The notes beneath the pieces were generated by a model. That model was not told the origin of the DNA and did no database searches. It saw nothing but the letters and a program-made list of their open reading frames with translations. From NCBI GenBank assembly GCA_019234815.1, contig JAFALA010000096.1, positions 1 to 35,075 of the forward strand: a stretch of DNA of 35,075 nt, given 5' to 3'. This DNA is from Burkholderiaceae bacterium. GTDB taxonomy: Bacteria > Pseudomonadota > Gammaproteobacteria > Burkholderiales > Burkholderiaceae_C. This document shows positions 8,256 through 15,512 of this stretch, one piece after another (position 1 is the stretch's first letter; each line of letters opens with the position of its first letter). A program made the translations under genes and the position numbers.

Positions 8256-8885
8256 TCAGAGCTTGGGAATGCGGATGCGGCTCACCATCAGGGAGCCCGA
8301 CAGCGCAAACAGCAGCACCAGCGGGTGCAGGTTGAAGCCCAGGTATTCGACCACGCCGCCCCACATCTGCTTGCCGATGGCGCCCTGGCCTGCGGCGGCC
8401 CAAAGCATCAGCACCAGGACCAGCGAGGTCGGGATGGGCGTGCCTTCGAAGTACTGGACCTTGTCGCTGCCGCCCGACAGGGCTTCGGCGGTGATGTTGA
8501 AGCGCGCCAGGCGCGACACCCCGCAGGCGACGAAGAACACCAGCACGATGCGGTCGTACAGGCCGTGCATGCCGCAGCCGTAGGCGATCGCCGCGGGCGC
8601 CACGCCGAACGAGATCACGTCGGCCAGCGAATCGAGCTCGCGTCCCATCACCGAGCTTTGCTGGCGCCAGCGCGCGATGCGTCCGTCCAGGATGTCGAAG
8701 ACCAGCGCCGCCGGGATCAGGGCGCAGGCGTAGTACAGATGCAGGACATCCTGGAGCTGCAAATAGCTCATGATGGCGAAGATCGAGCCCATGCCGCAAA
8801 AGGCATTGCCGAGCGTGAACCAGTCGGCGAGATGGAACTCGCGGATCATCGAAAAGGGTTTGGGTCGCGTCATGCCCGAAAGCAT
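8256..8885 (-). CDS. pssA: CDP-diacylglycerol-serine O-phosphatidyltransferase
   Basis: A 209-residue membrane enzyme that makes phosphatidylserine, the precursor of phosphatidylethanolamine, from CDP-diacylglycerol and serine. The complete CDP-alcohol phosphotransferase motif DG-x2-AR-x8-G-x3-D-x3-D is present (DGRIAR, then G, then D and D in GRELDSLAD). Several hydrophobic helices surround it, and the early FTLGNAFCG segment is typical of PssA. Size and motif fit the small integral bacterial type rather than the larger E. coli type. Both ATG 8885 and ATG 8873 are possible starts; neither has a clear ribosome site. It lies 18 bases after the nucleotidyltransferase gene and one to nineteen bases before rhlE. 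A related CDP-alcohol transferase with another head group cannot be excluded. Confidence 0.85.
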   Translation of the reverse strand: MLSGMTRPKPFSMIREFHLADWFTLGNAFCGMGSIFAIMSYLQLQDVLHLYYACALIPAALVFDILDGRIARWRQQSSVMGRELDSLADVISFGVAPAAIAYGCGMHGLYDRIVLVFFVACGVSRLARFNITAEALSGGSDKVQYFEGTPIPTSLVLVLMLWAAAGQGAIGKQMWGGVVEYLGFNLHPLVLLFALSGSLMVSRIRIPKL

Positions 8886-8903
8886 AACTGCTGGCCCCAG
8901 GCT

Positions 8904-10034
8904 TCAGCGCGCCGGCATTTTTTGCGCGGTCCGGTCGTCGGCGTCGGGCGCGGGGGGCTTGAACAGGTGCAGCCAGGCCTTGCGGGAGAGATGGCAGGTC
9001 AAGGGCCACACCGGCATACGAATCCAATGTGAGCGCAGGTAAAGAAGGGTGCGGGCCAGACCTGCCGTCGCGTTATCACAGCTGCGGTGCTGGGGCAGCA
9101 ATGCCCGCGCGTAGCAAAAGTCCATGACGTGCAGCACCAGACGCGGTGGCGCGGCGTGCAGCGTCTTCGCCAGAATCTCTTTCGGCACGGGCGTGACTAG
9201 AAATTCCGTTGCATAGCGCAGGGCATAGAACAAGGGGCGCTGCAGGCCCAGTATCTCGGCACGCCGCAGCAGATTCAGCCAGAAATCGGGCTTCTGGCTG
9301 AAGTCCCGGATCAGGGCATCGAGGTCCAGCAAGTCACGCAGGCCGTTGCCAAAATCGCCCTCGTGAAACAGATGCGTGGCACTGTGCAAGAAGATGTCGG
9401 CGTCGTTGAGCGTGGCCAGTCCGTCCATGTCAGGCACCGGCACTACCGCGTCAAACAGCGCCTGAGTATTGACGGTCAAGCGGGCGCTGGATGGGAGTAT
9501 GGCGTGATGCAGGTCCAGATTGCTGCCCCTGCGCCTGTGCATCATCGGTGGGATCTCGTGCATCCACTTGCGGTAATACTGCTGGTCATATTCACTGGTC
9601 TTGGCGTGGAGCCAACCGTGTATCAGCAATTGACTCTCCACCTGCTCCAGCCGATTTCGAGGCAGGAGCACGTCAATGTCCGAATACAGCCGGCCCCGCG
9701 CCACGGGCAGTCGTTTCATCGTGTAGGCCGCACCCTTGAGCACAATCAAGGGGCGGTAACAGTCGCCCAGTTCGGCCAGGATGCACTGCAGCTCCCAGTG
9801 GGTGGCCAACTGCTGCTGTCTCTGAAGCTGCAGTGCCGCATCAAGGTGCTTGCGGGGCGCGGCGGGCGCATGGTCCAGTAAGCCGGCATCCTCCAGTCGG
9901 ATGGCCAATTCAGCGGCAAGATTGCTGGCGCGAGCCTGGCGTATCAGCAGGTCCCAATCGAGCGCAGAAAGGTGATCCGCTGTTCGGGGTGCCAGGATGC
10001 AGTCGAGCAGCAGGCATTTCCGGCGCAGACTCAT
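8904..10034 (-). CDS. Nucleotidyltransferase-fold protein (PF14907 type) of the HprK-related cassette
   Basis: A 376-residue protein. The nucleotidyltransferase core is visible: the Lys100-Gly101 pair in IVLKGAAY, then Arg115 and the metal-binding Asp119 and Asp121 in GRLYSDIDVLLP, and a third acidic candidate at Asp174 (NLDLHHAIL). This is the layout of the uncharacterised nucleotidyltransferase family PF14907. The C-terminal half is helical. Members occur beside HprK-like kinases and PqqD-like proteins, including in some lasso-peptide clusters. It is cytoplasmic, and its substrate is unknown; nucleotidylation of a peptide or phosphopeptide is inference. Its ATG overlaps the kinase stop (ATGA, 10031-10034), so the two are translationally coupled. 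Confidence 0.85.
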   Translation of the reverse strand: MSLRRKCLLLDCILAPRTADHLSALDWDLLIRQARASNLAAELAIRLEDAGLLDHAPAAPRKHLDAALQLQRQQQLATHWELQCILAELGDCYRPLIVLKGAAYTMKRLPVARGRLYSDIDVLLPRNRLEQVESQLLIHGWLHAKTSEYDQQYYRKWMHEIPPMMHRRRGSNLDLHHAILPSSARLTVNTQALFDAVVPVPDMDGLATLNDADIFLHSATHLFHEGDFGNGLRDLLDLDALIRDFSQKPDFWLNLLRRAEILGLQRPLFYALRYATEFLVTPVPKEILAKTLHAAPPRLVLHVMDFCYARALLPQHRSCDNATAGLARTLLYLRSHWIRMPVWPLTCHLSRKAWLHLFKPPAPDADDRTAQKMPAR

Positions 10035-10993
10035 GATGCGGCCGCCATCGCGTTGATGGCCTTGACCCCTTCATCCAATTGGCTGTACTCGAATTTGAAG
10101 CACTCGCTGATTCGGCACAGATGAACCAGAGCATCAAATCCCTGTTCGCCATGGATGTGATAGTTGAACGATTGCTCGGCCATCACCATGACGGCCTCGG
10201 CACGGTCCATGCGAGACAGCCGTGGCGCAGCCTGTGGCTGGTAGCGCGGGAGCACCACCCAACGAACTTGGGCGGGCTGCTGTCGTCGCGCGACGGAATC
10301 TGAGCCGGGCTTCAGAAGTGCCACCAGCCCTTTTGTGGTGTCTGGAACGGGATCCGAAAACTCCGCCGAAGGCGCAAATTGACGAATGATGTCGATGGAC
10401 TGGTTTTTCAGATTGAGGGGTCGCGCCATCCCCCAGATCTGCCGGGTTTTCATGTCGAGCAAACCCAATTCATCCGATAGAAGTCGCCAGCCGCTGAGCA
10501 TGAGCGCCGCACACAAGGTGCTCTTGCCGGCGCCAGGCGGGGCGGGCATCAGCAGCGCGTGGTCGCCTTGGGCCAGGACGGCTGCATGGACGACCAGGTA
10601 TTGATGGGCATGCGACGCGACGCACCAATTCAAGCCCCATTCCACCATCGGCAAGGCGTGATGCACAGGGAGTGCCTGGAACGAAGGTTTGTCGTCGTAG
10701 AAGAACCGTGCTTGCGGCCGGAACCAACGACGCAAACCGGCTTCACGGCGTACCTCGATATGAAAATCGGCAAACGTGTCAGGCGGGAGGACTTCAAAGT
10801 CCTTGTAAAGGCGCGCCAATTCGAAGGCTAGCCGAGGCAGTTCGCTGCGCAAGCGTGCCACAAACGGCGCGAGATCTAGTAGCAGTTCACCGCATCTCAA
10901 GCGACAGGCCAGTTCGCCGTCCGGCAACTCTGCGACCTTCTTGACCTTTTCGGGCTGGCTGACGCTATGTGGCGGGTCTTGGGGTGCTTTCAA
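10031..10993 (-). CDS. HprK-related kinase A
   Basis: A 320-residue protein whose C-terminal two thirds resemble the catalytic domain of HPr kinase/phosphorylase. The conserved His136 (VVHAAVL) is followed by the P-loop APPGAGKST at 151-159 and the acidic LLSDELGLLD, with Asp174 at the expected second-metal or base position. This matches the HprK-related kinase A family (TIGR04352 type). No HPr or PTS gene is nearby, so the target is probably not HPr. HprK-like kinases in some lasso-peptide clusters phosphorylate a serine of the precursor. The start is a TTG at 10991-10993 that overlaps the PqqD-gene stop in the four bases TTGA; no ATG fits better before residue 116. Confidence 0.88.
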   Translation of the reverse strand: MKAPQDPPHSVSQPEKVKKVAELPDGELACRLRCGELLLDLAPFVARLRSELPRLAFELARLYKDFEVLPPDTFADFHIEVRREAGLRRWFRPQARFFYDDKPSFQALPVHHALPMVEWGLNWCVASHAHQYLVVHAAVLAQGDHALLMPAPPGAGKSTLCAALMLSGWRLLSDELGLLDMKTRQIWGMARPLNLKNQSIDIIRQFAPSAEFSDPVPDTTKGLVALLKPGSDSVARRQQPAQVRWVVLPRYQPQAAPRLSRMDRAEAVMVMAEQSFNYHIHGEQGFDALVHLCRISECFKFEYSQLDEGVKAINAMAAAS

Positions 10994-11310
10994 ACCGCTT
11001 TCGCCCTGATAAGGCCCAACAATTTCAAGCGCGACAGCTGCTCGTCAAGGGCTCTCGAGAACTCGTCACCCGCGCTCAACTCTGCGCCAGTCTGAGGAGT
11101 GTCCGGGTTGTCAAATGCTGCCATCAATTGAGATTTCGTGCCGGGACCCTCTTGCAGCAGCAGCCCGAGTTCAAAACCCAATAAATTCAGCAGATGCGTG
11201 TCGCCGCTGAGGGTGTCGAACACCAATCCGGTTTGATCACCTTCGAAGGAGCGAAATCGGAACCGGTCGACTCCTGCGAGTTCGTACTGGACTTCTGCCC
11301 CTGATGCCAT
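10990..11310 (-). CDS. PqqD-like peptide chaperone of the HPr-rel-A system
   Basis: A 106-residue protein with the PqqD/RRE winged-helix pattern: an early beta strand region, FDTLSGDTHLLNLLGFELGL (the usual G-x-hhhLN core), a helix with LLQEG, and a C-terminal helix ending in LDEQLSRLKLLGLI. PqqD-like domains bind the leader of a peptide or protein substrate and present it to modifying enzymes. Position before an HprK-related kinase matches the HPr-rel-A PqqD family (TIGR04353 type). It is 21 bases downstream of the Tat-protein gene and overlaps the kinase gene. The likely bound partner is the Tat protein, which is inference. No strong ribosome site precedes the ATG at 11310. Confidence 0.85.
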   Translation of the reverse strand: MASGAEVQYELAGVDRFRFRSFEGDQTGLVFDTLSGDTHLLNLLGFELGLLLQEGPGTKSQLMAAFDNPDTPQTGAELSAGDEFSRALDEQLSRLKLLGLIRAKAV

Positions 11311-11331
11311 GGAAGGAGTTGAAGTCTGGAC

Positions 11332-12009
11332 TCAGGACGGTTCGACAATGTAGTTGGCGTTCAGGTACTTTATGATTTCAGTCTCGTCCCAGGTGACGGG
11401 TACGTTGGGCACCTTGTAGCTGCCTGAAAACATCGTCGTTACTTCATCAACGCCATTCTTGCCGGAGCCTGAGGTCAAGCAGCTCCGGATGTTGGGGATG
11501 AGTTCCTGATTCAGATAAGCCACCAGCATGTATTTCTGAAACGTCGAGCCGCTGTTCAAAGCCGTATACAGGCTGCTTGTACCTGTCAGCCCAACCGGAT
11601 AGATGCCGCCTGCAATCACATCTTTCAGCTGCAGCTTTTGCGCTTGGGTACTGACCTTGCCCGACGTGGTGCATGACGTTTGCCCCAAAGCCAGCCAAGG
11701 TAGCTTCAAACCTGCTCGAGTGGTGTTGCTCGCCCAATTGGCAATGGTCCAAGACTCGTCAGGCAGCAATTCCTCGTTATTGCGCGCTGTGGTGCTGGCG
11801 TTGGGGTTGATTTGAGCCGAGCCCCAGGCCGATGTGGAATCACAGTGCCAGGCTCTCACCGGCCGACTGACCAATGTCAAGCCGGCTGGCAGTGTGGATG
11901 CACCGATCTTGATGAAGCGCCGTCTTGCCTGACGTGCGTGTTCACTCGCGCCTGACTCTGTCAAAGGGGCGGAATCGATCTGTTCTTGCGTATTGCTTCG
12001 ATCATTCAT
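11332..12009 (-). CDS. Tat-exported protein of unknown function, candidate substrate of the cassette
   Basis: A 225-residue protein that I do not recognise. ATG 12009 is chosen because GAGGAG lies eight bases upstream; a longer frame from 12054 lacks this. After a polar 28-residue start comes a twin-arginine motif at residues 28-34 (ARRRFIK), a hydrophobic stretch, and a probable cleavage site after VRA (residue 53). The mature part is rich in Ser, Thr and Asn, has three or four Cys (56, 113, 177), and ends in EPS with a C-terminal serine. It is first in the cassette and has its own likely promoter region upstream. Its base composition is lower in G+C than neighbours (about 52% in 11521-11580 by hand count), which suggests transfer. 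Tat export implies folding, and possibly modification, in the cytoplasm. Confidence 0.75.
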   Translation of the reverse strand: MNDRSNTQEQIDSAPLTESGASEHARQARRRFIKIGASTLPAGLTLVSRPVRAWHCDSTSAWGSAQINPNASTTARNNEELLPDESWTIANWASNTTRAGLKLPWLALGQTSCTTSGKVSTQAQKLQLKDVIAGGIYPVGLTGTSSLYTALNSGSTFQKYMLVAYLNQELIPNIRSCLTSGSGKNGVDEVTTMFSGSYKVPNVPVTWDETEIIKYLNANYIVEPS

Positions 12010-12179
12010 TTGGTAGCTCCTCGACCTTCCAGCGCAACGGCGGGTCGCCAGCATGCCTTGTGCGGTCCTAGAAGGCAGTGTTTCACATATCGCCCCTAAT
12101 GAAAATAAGCAATTGCCCCCCCAACTCGGGGATCAGATTTCGGGTGTCTTATCATCATTCCTAAAAATTGAGGAAATTC

Positions 12180-12605
12180 ATGGAGATCACAGCGAATTTG
12201 TTTGCAGGTGTGGCCCGCTTGATGTTTTGCGTCTTGATGGCAACTTCAATCTGCGCCAGGGCGGCCGAACCCGTAACCACCGCCTCGGGCCTCGTCTACG
12301 AGGAGTTGCGTGCCGGCGACGGCATCCAGCCCCATTCGAGCGACCGGGTCCGGGTGCATTACGTCGGGCACCTGCTGGACGGCACCGAATTCGACAGTTC
12401 GGTCAAGCGCGGCCAGCCGGCCGAATTTCCCCTGGCGGGCGTGATCAGGTGCTGGACCGAAGGCGTGCAGCGCATGCGCGTCGGCGGCAAGGCGCGGCTG
12501 ACCTGCCCGGCCAAGCTGGCCTACGGCGAGCGCGGCGCAGGCGGCGTCATCCCGCCCAATGCGACCTTGATCTTCGAGATCGAGCTGCTGGGCGTGAACC
12601 CCTGA
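12180..12605 (+). CDS. FKBP-type peptidyl-prolyl cis-trans isomerase, exported
   Basis: A 141-residue protein. ATG 12180 follows AGGA at 12171-12174 at a spacing of five; an upstream TTG at 12168 is less likely. Residues 1-31 form a signal peptide (cleavage after ARA), so the enzyme works in the periplasm. A single FKBP domain follows with the family's conserved segments: VRVHYVGHLLDGTEFDSS, WTEGVQRMRVGGKARL, AYGERGAGG, IPPNATLIFEIELL. One change from many members is Arg-Cys-Trp in VIRCWTEG where V-I-xGW is usual. It catalyses proline isomerisation during folding of exported proteins. It is divergent from the Tat cassette across 170 bases and converges on the hemolysin III gene with a four-base gap. 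Confidence 0.92.
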   Translation: MEITANLFAGVARLMFCVLMATSICARAAEPVTTASGLVYEELRAGDGIQPHSSDRVRVHYVGHLLDGTEFDSSVKRGQPAEFPLAGVIRCWTEGVQRMRVGGKARLTCPAKLAYGERGAGGVIPPNATLIFEIELLGVNP

Positions 12606-12609
12606 GCTT

Positions 12610-13278
12610 TCAAAAGGCGTACCAGAGCGCCGCGAAGAAATGGCAGGTGCTGCCGCCCAGCACGAACAGGTGCCAGACGAAGTGAGCGTAGCGGATGCGC
12701 CCGTCGAGCAGGAACACGATGGCGCCCACCGTGTAGGACAGGCCGCCCGCGATCAGCAAGGTCAGGCCGGCGGCCGGCATGCGCTCGACCAGCGGTCCCA
12801 GGGCGACCAGCACCACCCAGCCCATGGCCACGTACAGTCCGGTCGAGAACAGCGGGTGCTGCAGCCGGTTCAGCAGCTTGGCGGTGACGCCCAGCGTGGC
12901 GATGCCCCAGACCACGCCGAACAGGCTCCAGCCCCAGTCGCCGCGCAGCACGCCGCCCAGCGTGTAGGGGGTGTAGCTGCCCGCAATGAACAGGTAGATG
13001 GCGGCATGGTCCAGCCGGTTCAGCCAGGCCTTGGCCCGTCCGGCCGGCACCGCGTGGTAGAGCGTCGACACCAGGTACAGCACGATCATGGTCGCCGCGA
13101 ACACCGCGACCGATACCACGTTGATGGCCGTGCCGCGCTGGGCCGCTCCATAGGTCAGGATGGGCAGCGAGGCCACCGCCAGCGCGAAGCCCAGCCCGTG
13201 GCTGATGGCGTTGGCGATTTCCTCGCCAAAGGTCTGGTCGCGGTTTTCGCGACGTGGTAGGGGAGGGGAGGGGACCAT
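12610..13278 (-). CDS. Hemolysin III / PAQR family membrane protein
   Basis: A 222-residue seven-helix protein of the HlyIII/PAQR family. The start at ATG 13278 gives the usual length and N-terminus (QTFGEEIANAISHGLGF); longer frames to 13428 add a polar segment foreign to the family. Conserved segments are seen: the Glu and His of EEIANAISHG, LYHAV, the DHAAIYLFIAGSYTP segment of the third helix region, and the C-terminal HFVWHLFVLGGSTCHFFA with the metal-binding histidines. Family members are inner-membrane proteins with a proposed zinc-dependent lipid hydrolase activity; the haemolysin name derives from Bacillus cereus and need not apply here. No clear ribosome site precedes the ATG. Confidence 0.9.
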   Translation of the reverse strand: MVPSPPLPRRENRDQTFGEEIANAISHGLGFALAVASLPILTYGAAQRGTAINVVSVAVFAATMIVLYLVSTLYHAVPAGRAKAWLNRLDHAAIYLFIAGSYTPYTLGGVLRGDWGWSLFGVVWGIATLGVTAKLLNRLQHPLFSTGLYVAMGWVVLVALGPLVERMPAAGLTLLIAGGLSYTVGAIVFLLDGRIRYAHFVWHLFVLGGSTCHFFAALWYAF

Positions 13279-13449
13279 GGGGGAATTGTGCCTGTCTGAA
13301 TGGGCGGGATTTGTGACTGAACCATATCTGCACGCCGTCCCACTTAGTGGGTGTTGACCGCTGGACATCGATCTCACAACATGCAGCGTCAATGGATATG
13401 ACGTCGGTCTCTTGAGAGTGGTTGACAAATCGACCGTTTAGGAAGGGCA

Positions 13450-14211
13450 ATGCAATTTGAAATTCGAGGATGGACGCCGCGTTTGCTCGTCGTGTGTGTG
13501 TGTCTTGGTGCGGGAGCGGCAGGTGCGGCAGAGAGCGATCCTGCGCCGCAGGCACCGCTTCCCGCCGAAGCCTTCTTCCAGCGCCCCGCCATTCGCGACA
13601 TCAAGCTTTCACCGTCAGGGCGTCAACTGGCATTTACGACGGGCAAGGGCCTGGAGCATGTGGGCCTGACCGTGATGAATCTCGACGGCGAGCCCAAGAC
13701 CACCCATTGGGTGGCAGCGCTCAGCGATGCAGATGTGCGCGAGTTCCATTGGGTCAACGACGACCGGCTGGTCTATACCGCCATCGAGCTCGACGAGGGC
13801 AGTGCGAGCGACCATCACATTGCGCCGGGCCTGTATTCGGCAAAGTCCGACGGCGCGCAGCAGCGCCAGTTGGTGCAGCGCTATCGCTGCGGCGTGGAAT
13901 GGGTGGGCGTGGCCGACATGGAGCTGCTTCTCAAAGGTTCGTGGTGGGTGTCGGACCACCTCGCCGACACCGGCCGCTGCATCAAGGCTCCGTTGCTGAT
14001 GGCCTACGGAGACGGCGACAAGCGCGTCCCGATTGCGCACGGCGAACGCATGAAGGACGCATTGACCAAAGCCGGTCATCCACCCGAATGGATCGCTTAT
14101 GAGGGCGAAGGCCACGGCTGGCGCACGGTCGAGCACCAAGTGGACTTCGCGAAGCGGGTCGAGGCCTTCCTGGCCAAGAATTTGCCGGTCGACCCGCCGG
14201 CCGCGCCCTGA
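13450..14211 (+). CDS. Internally deleted S9 (prolyl oligopeptidase) family peptidase, probably inactive
   Basis: A 253-residue frame with AGGA at 13440-13443, six bases before ATG 13450. Residues 1-27 form a signal peptide. Residues 40-144 resemble the first blades of the beta-propeller of S9 peptidases (RDIKLSPSGRQLAF, WVNDDRLVYT). Residues 145 to about 170 (YRCGVEWVGVADMELLLKGS) jump to the catalytic domain, and residues 178-245 are its end, with the catalytic Asp190 (GDGDKRVP) and His222 (EGHGW). Full-length relatives have about 650 residues. The rest of the propeller and the nucleophile serine motif (GxSxGG) are missing, and a second smaller gap lies near residue 173. The frame is kept throughout. 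It is a remnant rather than an active peptidase; a new role is possible but unsupported. Confidence 0.75.
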   Translation: MQFEIRGWTPRLLVVCVCLGAGAAGAAESDPAPQAPLPAEAFFQRPAIRDIKLSPSGRQLAFTTGKGLEHVGLTVMNLDGEPKTTHWVAALSDADVREFHWVNDDRLVYTAIELDEGSASDHHIAPGLYSAKSDGAQQRQLVQRYRCGVEWVGVADMELLLKGSWWVSDHLADTGRCIKAPLLMAYGDGDKRVPIAHGERMKDALTKAGHPPEWIAYEGEGHGWRTVEHQVDFAKRVEAFLAKNLPVDPPAAP

Positions 14212-14261
14212 AGTGCCTAGGCGGTCCGGAGCGTCAAGCCCCGCGCAATGCGGACGCGCAT

Positions 14262-15506
14262 TCAGCCGTGTAGCGCCTCGTCCAGCACCTCGATCCAATG
14301 CCGCACCGGCGTCGCCGTGCCCGATTGCAAATGCTGGATGCAGCCGATGTTCGCCGACACGATGGCCTCGGCAGGCACCGGCGCCAGCGCTTGCAATTTG
14401 CGGTCGCGCAGGGCCTTGGAGAGTTCGGGCTGCAGCACCGAGTAGGTGCCGGCCGAGCCGCAGCACAGGTGGCTTTCGCTGGGCGCCAGCGCGATGTCGA
14501 AGCCGAGTTCGCGCATGATCTGTTCGACGCCGCCGCGCAGCTGCTGGCCGTGCTGCAGAGTGCAGGGCGGGTGGTAGGCCAGCCGGGGGCGGGACGCCTC
14601 CGTGCGTTTCTGCAGGGCTGCATGCAGCAGAGGGAGCACCGACGGCAGGATCTCGCTCAGGTCGCGCGTCAGCGCGCTGATGTGCGCCGCCTTGTCGGCG
14701 TAGAGAGGGTCGTGCGCGAGCGCGCGGCCGTAGTCCTTGACCGTGACGCCGCAGCCGGAGGCATTCATCACGATGGCTTCCACGGCGCCGCCCTGCACGT
14801 GGGGCCACCAGGCGTCGATGTTGCGGCGCATGTCGGCCAGGCCGCCTGCGTGGTCGTTCAAATGGCTCTTGATGGCGCCGCAGCAGCCGGCGCGGTCCGC
14901 CAGCAGGGTCTGGATGCCTGCCGCGTCGAGCACGCGGGCGGTGGCGGCGTTGATATTGGGCATCATGGCAGGCTGCACGCAGCCGGCCAGTATCAGCACC
15001 TTGCGCGTGCGCGGGCGGCTCGGCCAATCGCTTGCACGCGGATTCGCTGAAGCAGGCACCTTGTCGCGCAGCGAGGCCGGCACCAGCGGTCGCAGCGCCT
15101 GACCCAGCTTCATCGCCGGCGCAAAGGCCGCCGAGGTCAGGCCTTCCTTCAGCAGCCAGCGCGCCGTGCGCTCAGCGGCAGGGCGCGGCACCTTGGCGTC
15201 GACCACCTGGCGTCCGATCTCCAGCAACTGGCCGTAGGCGACGCCGGAGGGGCAGGTGCTTTCGCAGTTGCGGCAGGTCAGGCAGCGGTCAAGGTGCAAT
15301 TGCGTCTTGCGCGTGGGCTCGGCGCCCTCCATCACCTGTTTGATCAGGTAGATGCGGCCGCGCGGGCCGTCGAGCTCGTCGCCGAGCAGCTGGTAGGTCG
15401 GGCAGGTCGCGGTGCAGAAACCGCAGTGCACACAGCGGCGCAGGATCTCTTCCGCCTTGGCGCCTTCGGCGGTCCCTTGGAATTCGGGGGCGAGCTGGGT
15501 TTGCAT
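14262..15506 (-). CDS. glcF: Glycolate oxidase iron-sulfur subunit GlcF
   Basis: A 414-residue protein. Two 4Fe-4S binding motifs lie at Cys25/28/31/35 (CVHCGFCTATCP) and Cys75/78/81/85 (CLTCRNCESTCP), followed by two CCG-type motifs at 208-209 (GCCGAIKS) and 348-349 (CCGSAGTYS). This is the layout of GlcF, which passes electrons from the flavin subunits GlcD and GlcE to the membrane quinone pool when glycolate is oxidised to glyoxylate. It is the last gene of the lldP-glcD-glcE-glcF set, six bases after glcE. No malate synthase or glcG gene follows; the operon meets the convergent S9 remnant. Confidence 0.93.
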   Translation of the reverse strand: MQTQLAPEFQGTAEGAKAEEILRRCVHCGFCTATCPTYQLLGDELDGPRGRIYLIKQVMEGAEPTRKTQLHLDRCLTCRNCESTCPSGVAYGQLLEIGRQVVDAKVPRPAAERTARWLLKEGLTSAAFAPAMKLGQALRPLVPASLRDKVPASANPRASDWPSRPRTRKVLILAGCVQPAMMPNINAATARVLDAAGIQTLLADRAGCCGAIKSHLNDHAGGLADMRRNIDAWWPHVQGGAVEAIVMNASGCGVTVKDYGRALAHDPLYADKAAHISALTRDLSEILPSVLPLLHAALQKRTEASRPRLAYHPPCTLQHGQQLRGGVEQIMRELGFDIALAPSESHLCCGSAGTYSVLQPELSKALRDRKLQALAPVPAEAIVSANIGCIQHLQSGTATPVRHWIEVLDEALHG

Positions 15507-15512
15507 AAGGGC

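Noticed and set aside
8904..12009. A lasso-peptide biosynthetic cluster
   Set aside because: Kinase, nucleotidyltransferase and PqqD-like protein are shared with some lasso clusters, but there is no asparagine-synthase-like cyclase, no transglutaminase-like leader peptidase and no short precursor.
12055..12179. Promoters in the divergent region between the Tat gene and the FKBP gene
   Set aside because: Several weak TTGxxx and TATxxx pairs can be drawn on both strands (for example TTGCTT with TATGTG on the minus strand), but none is clearly better than chance.
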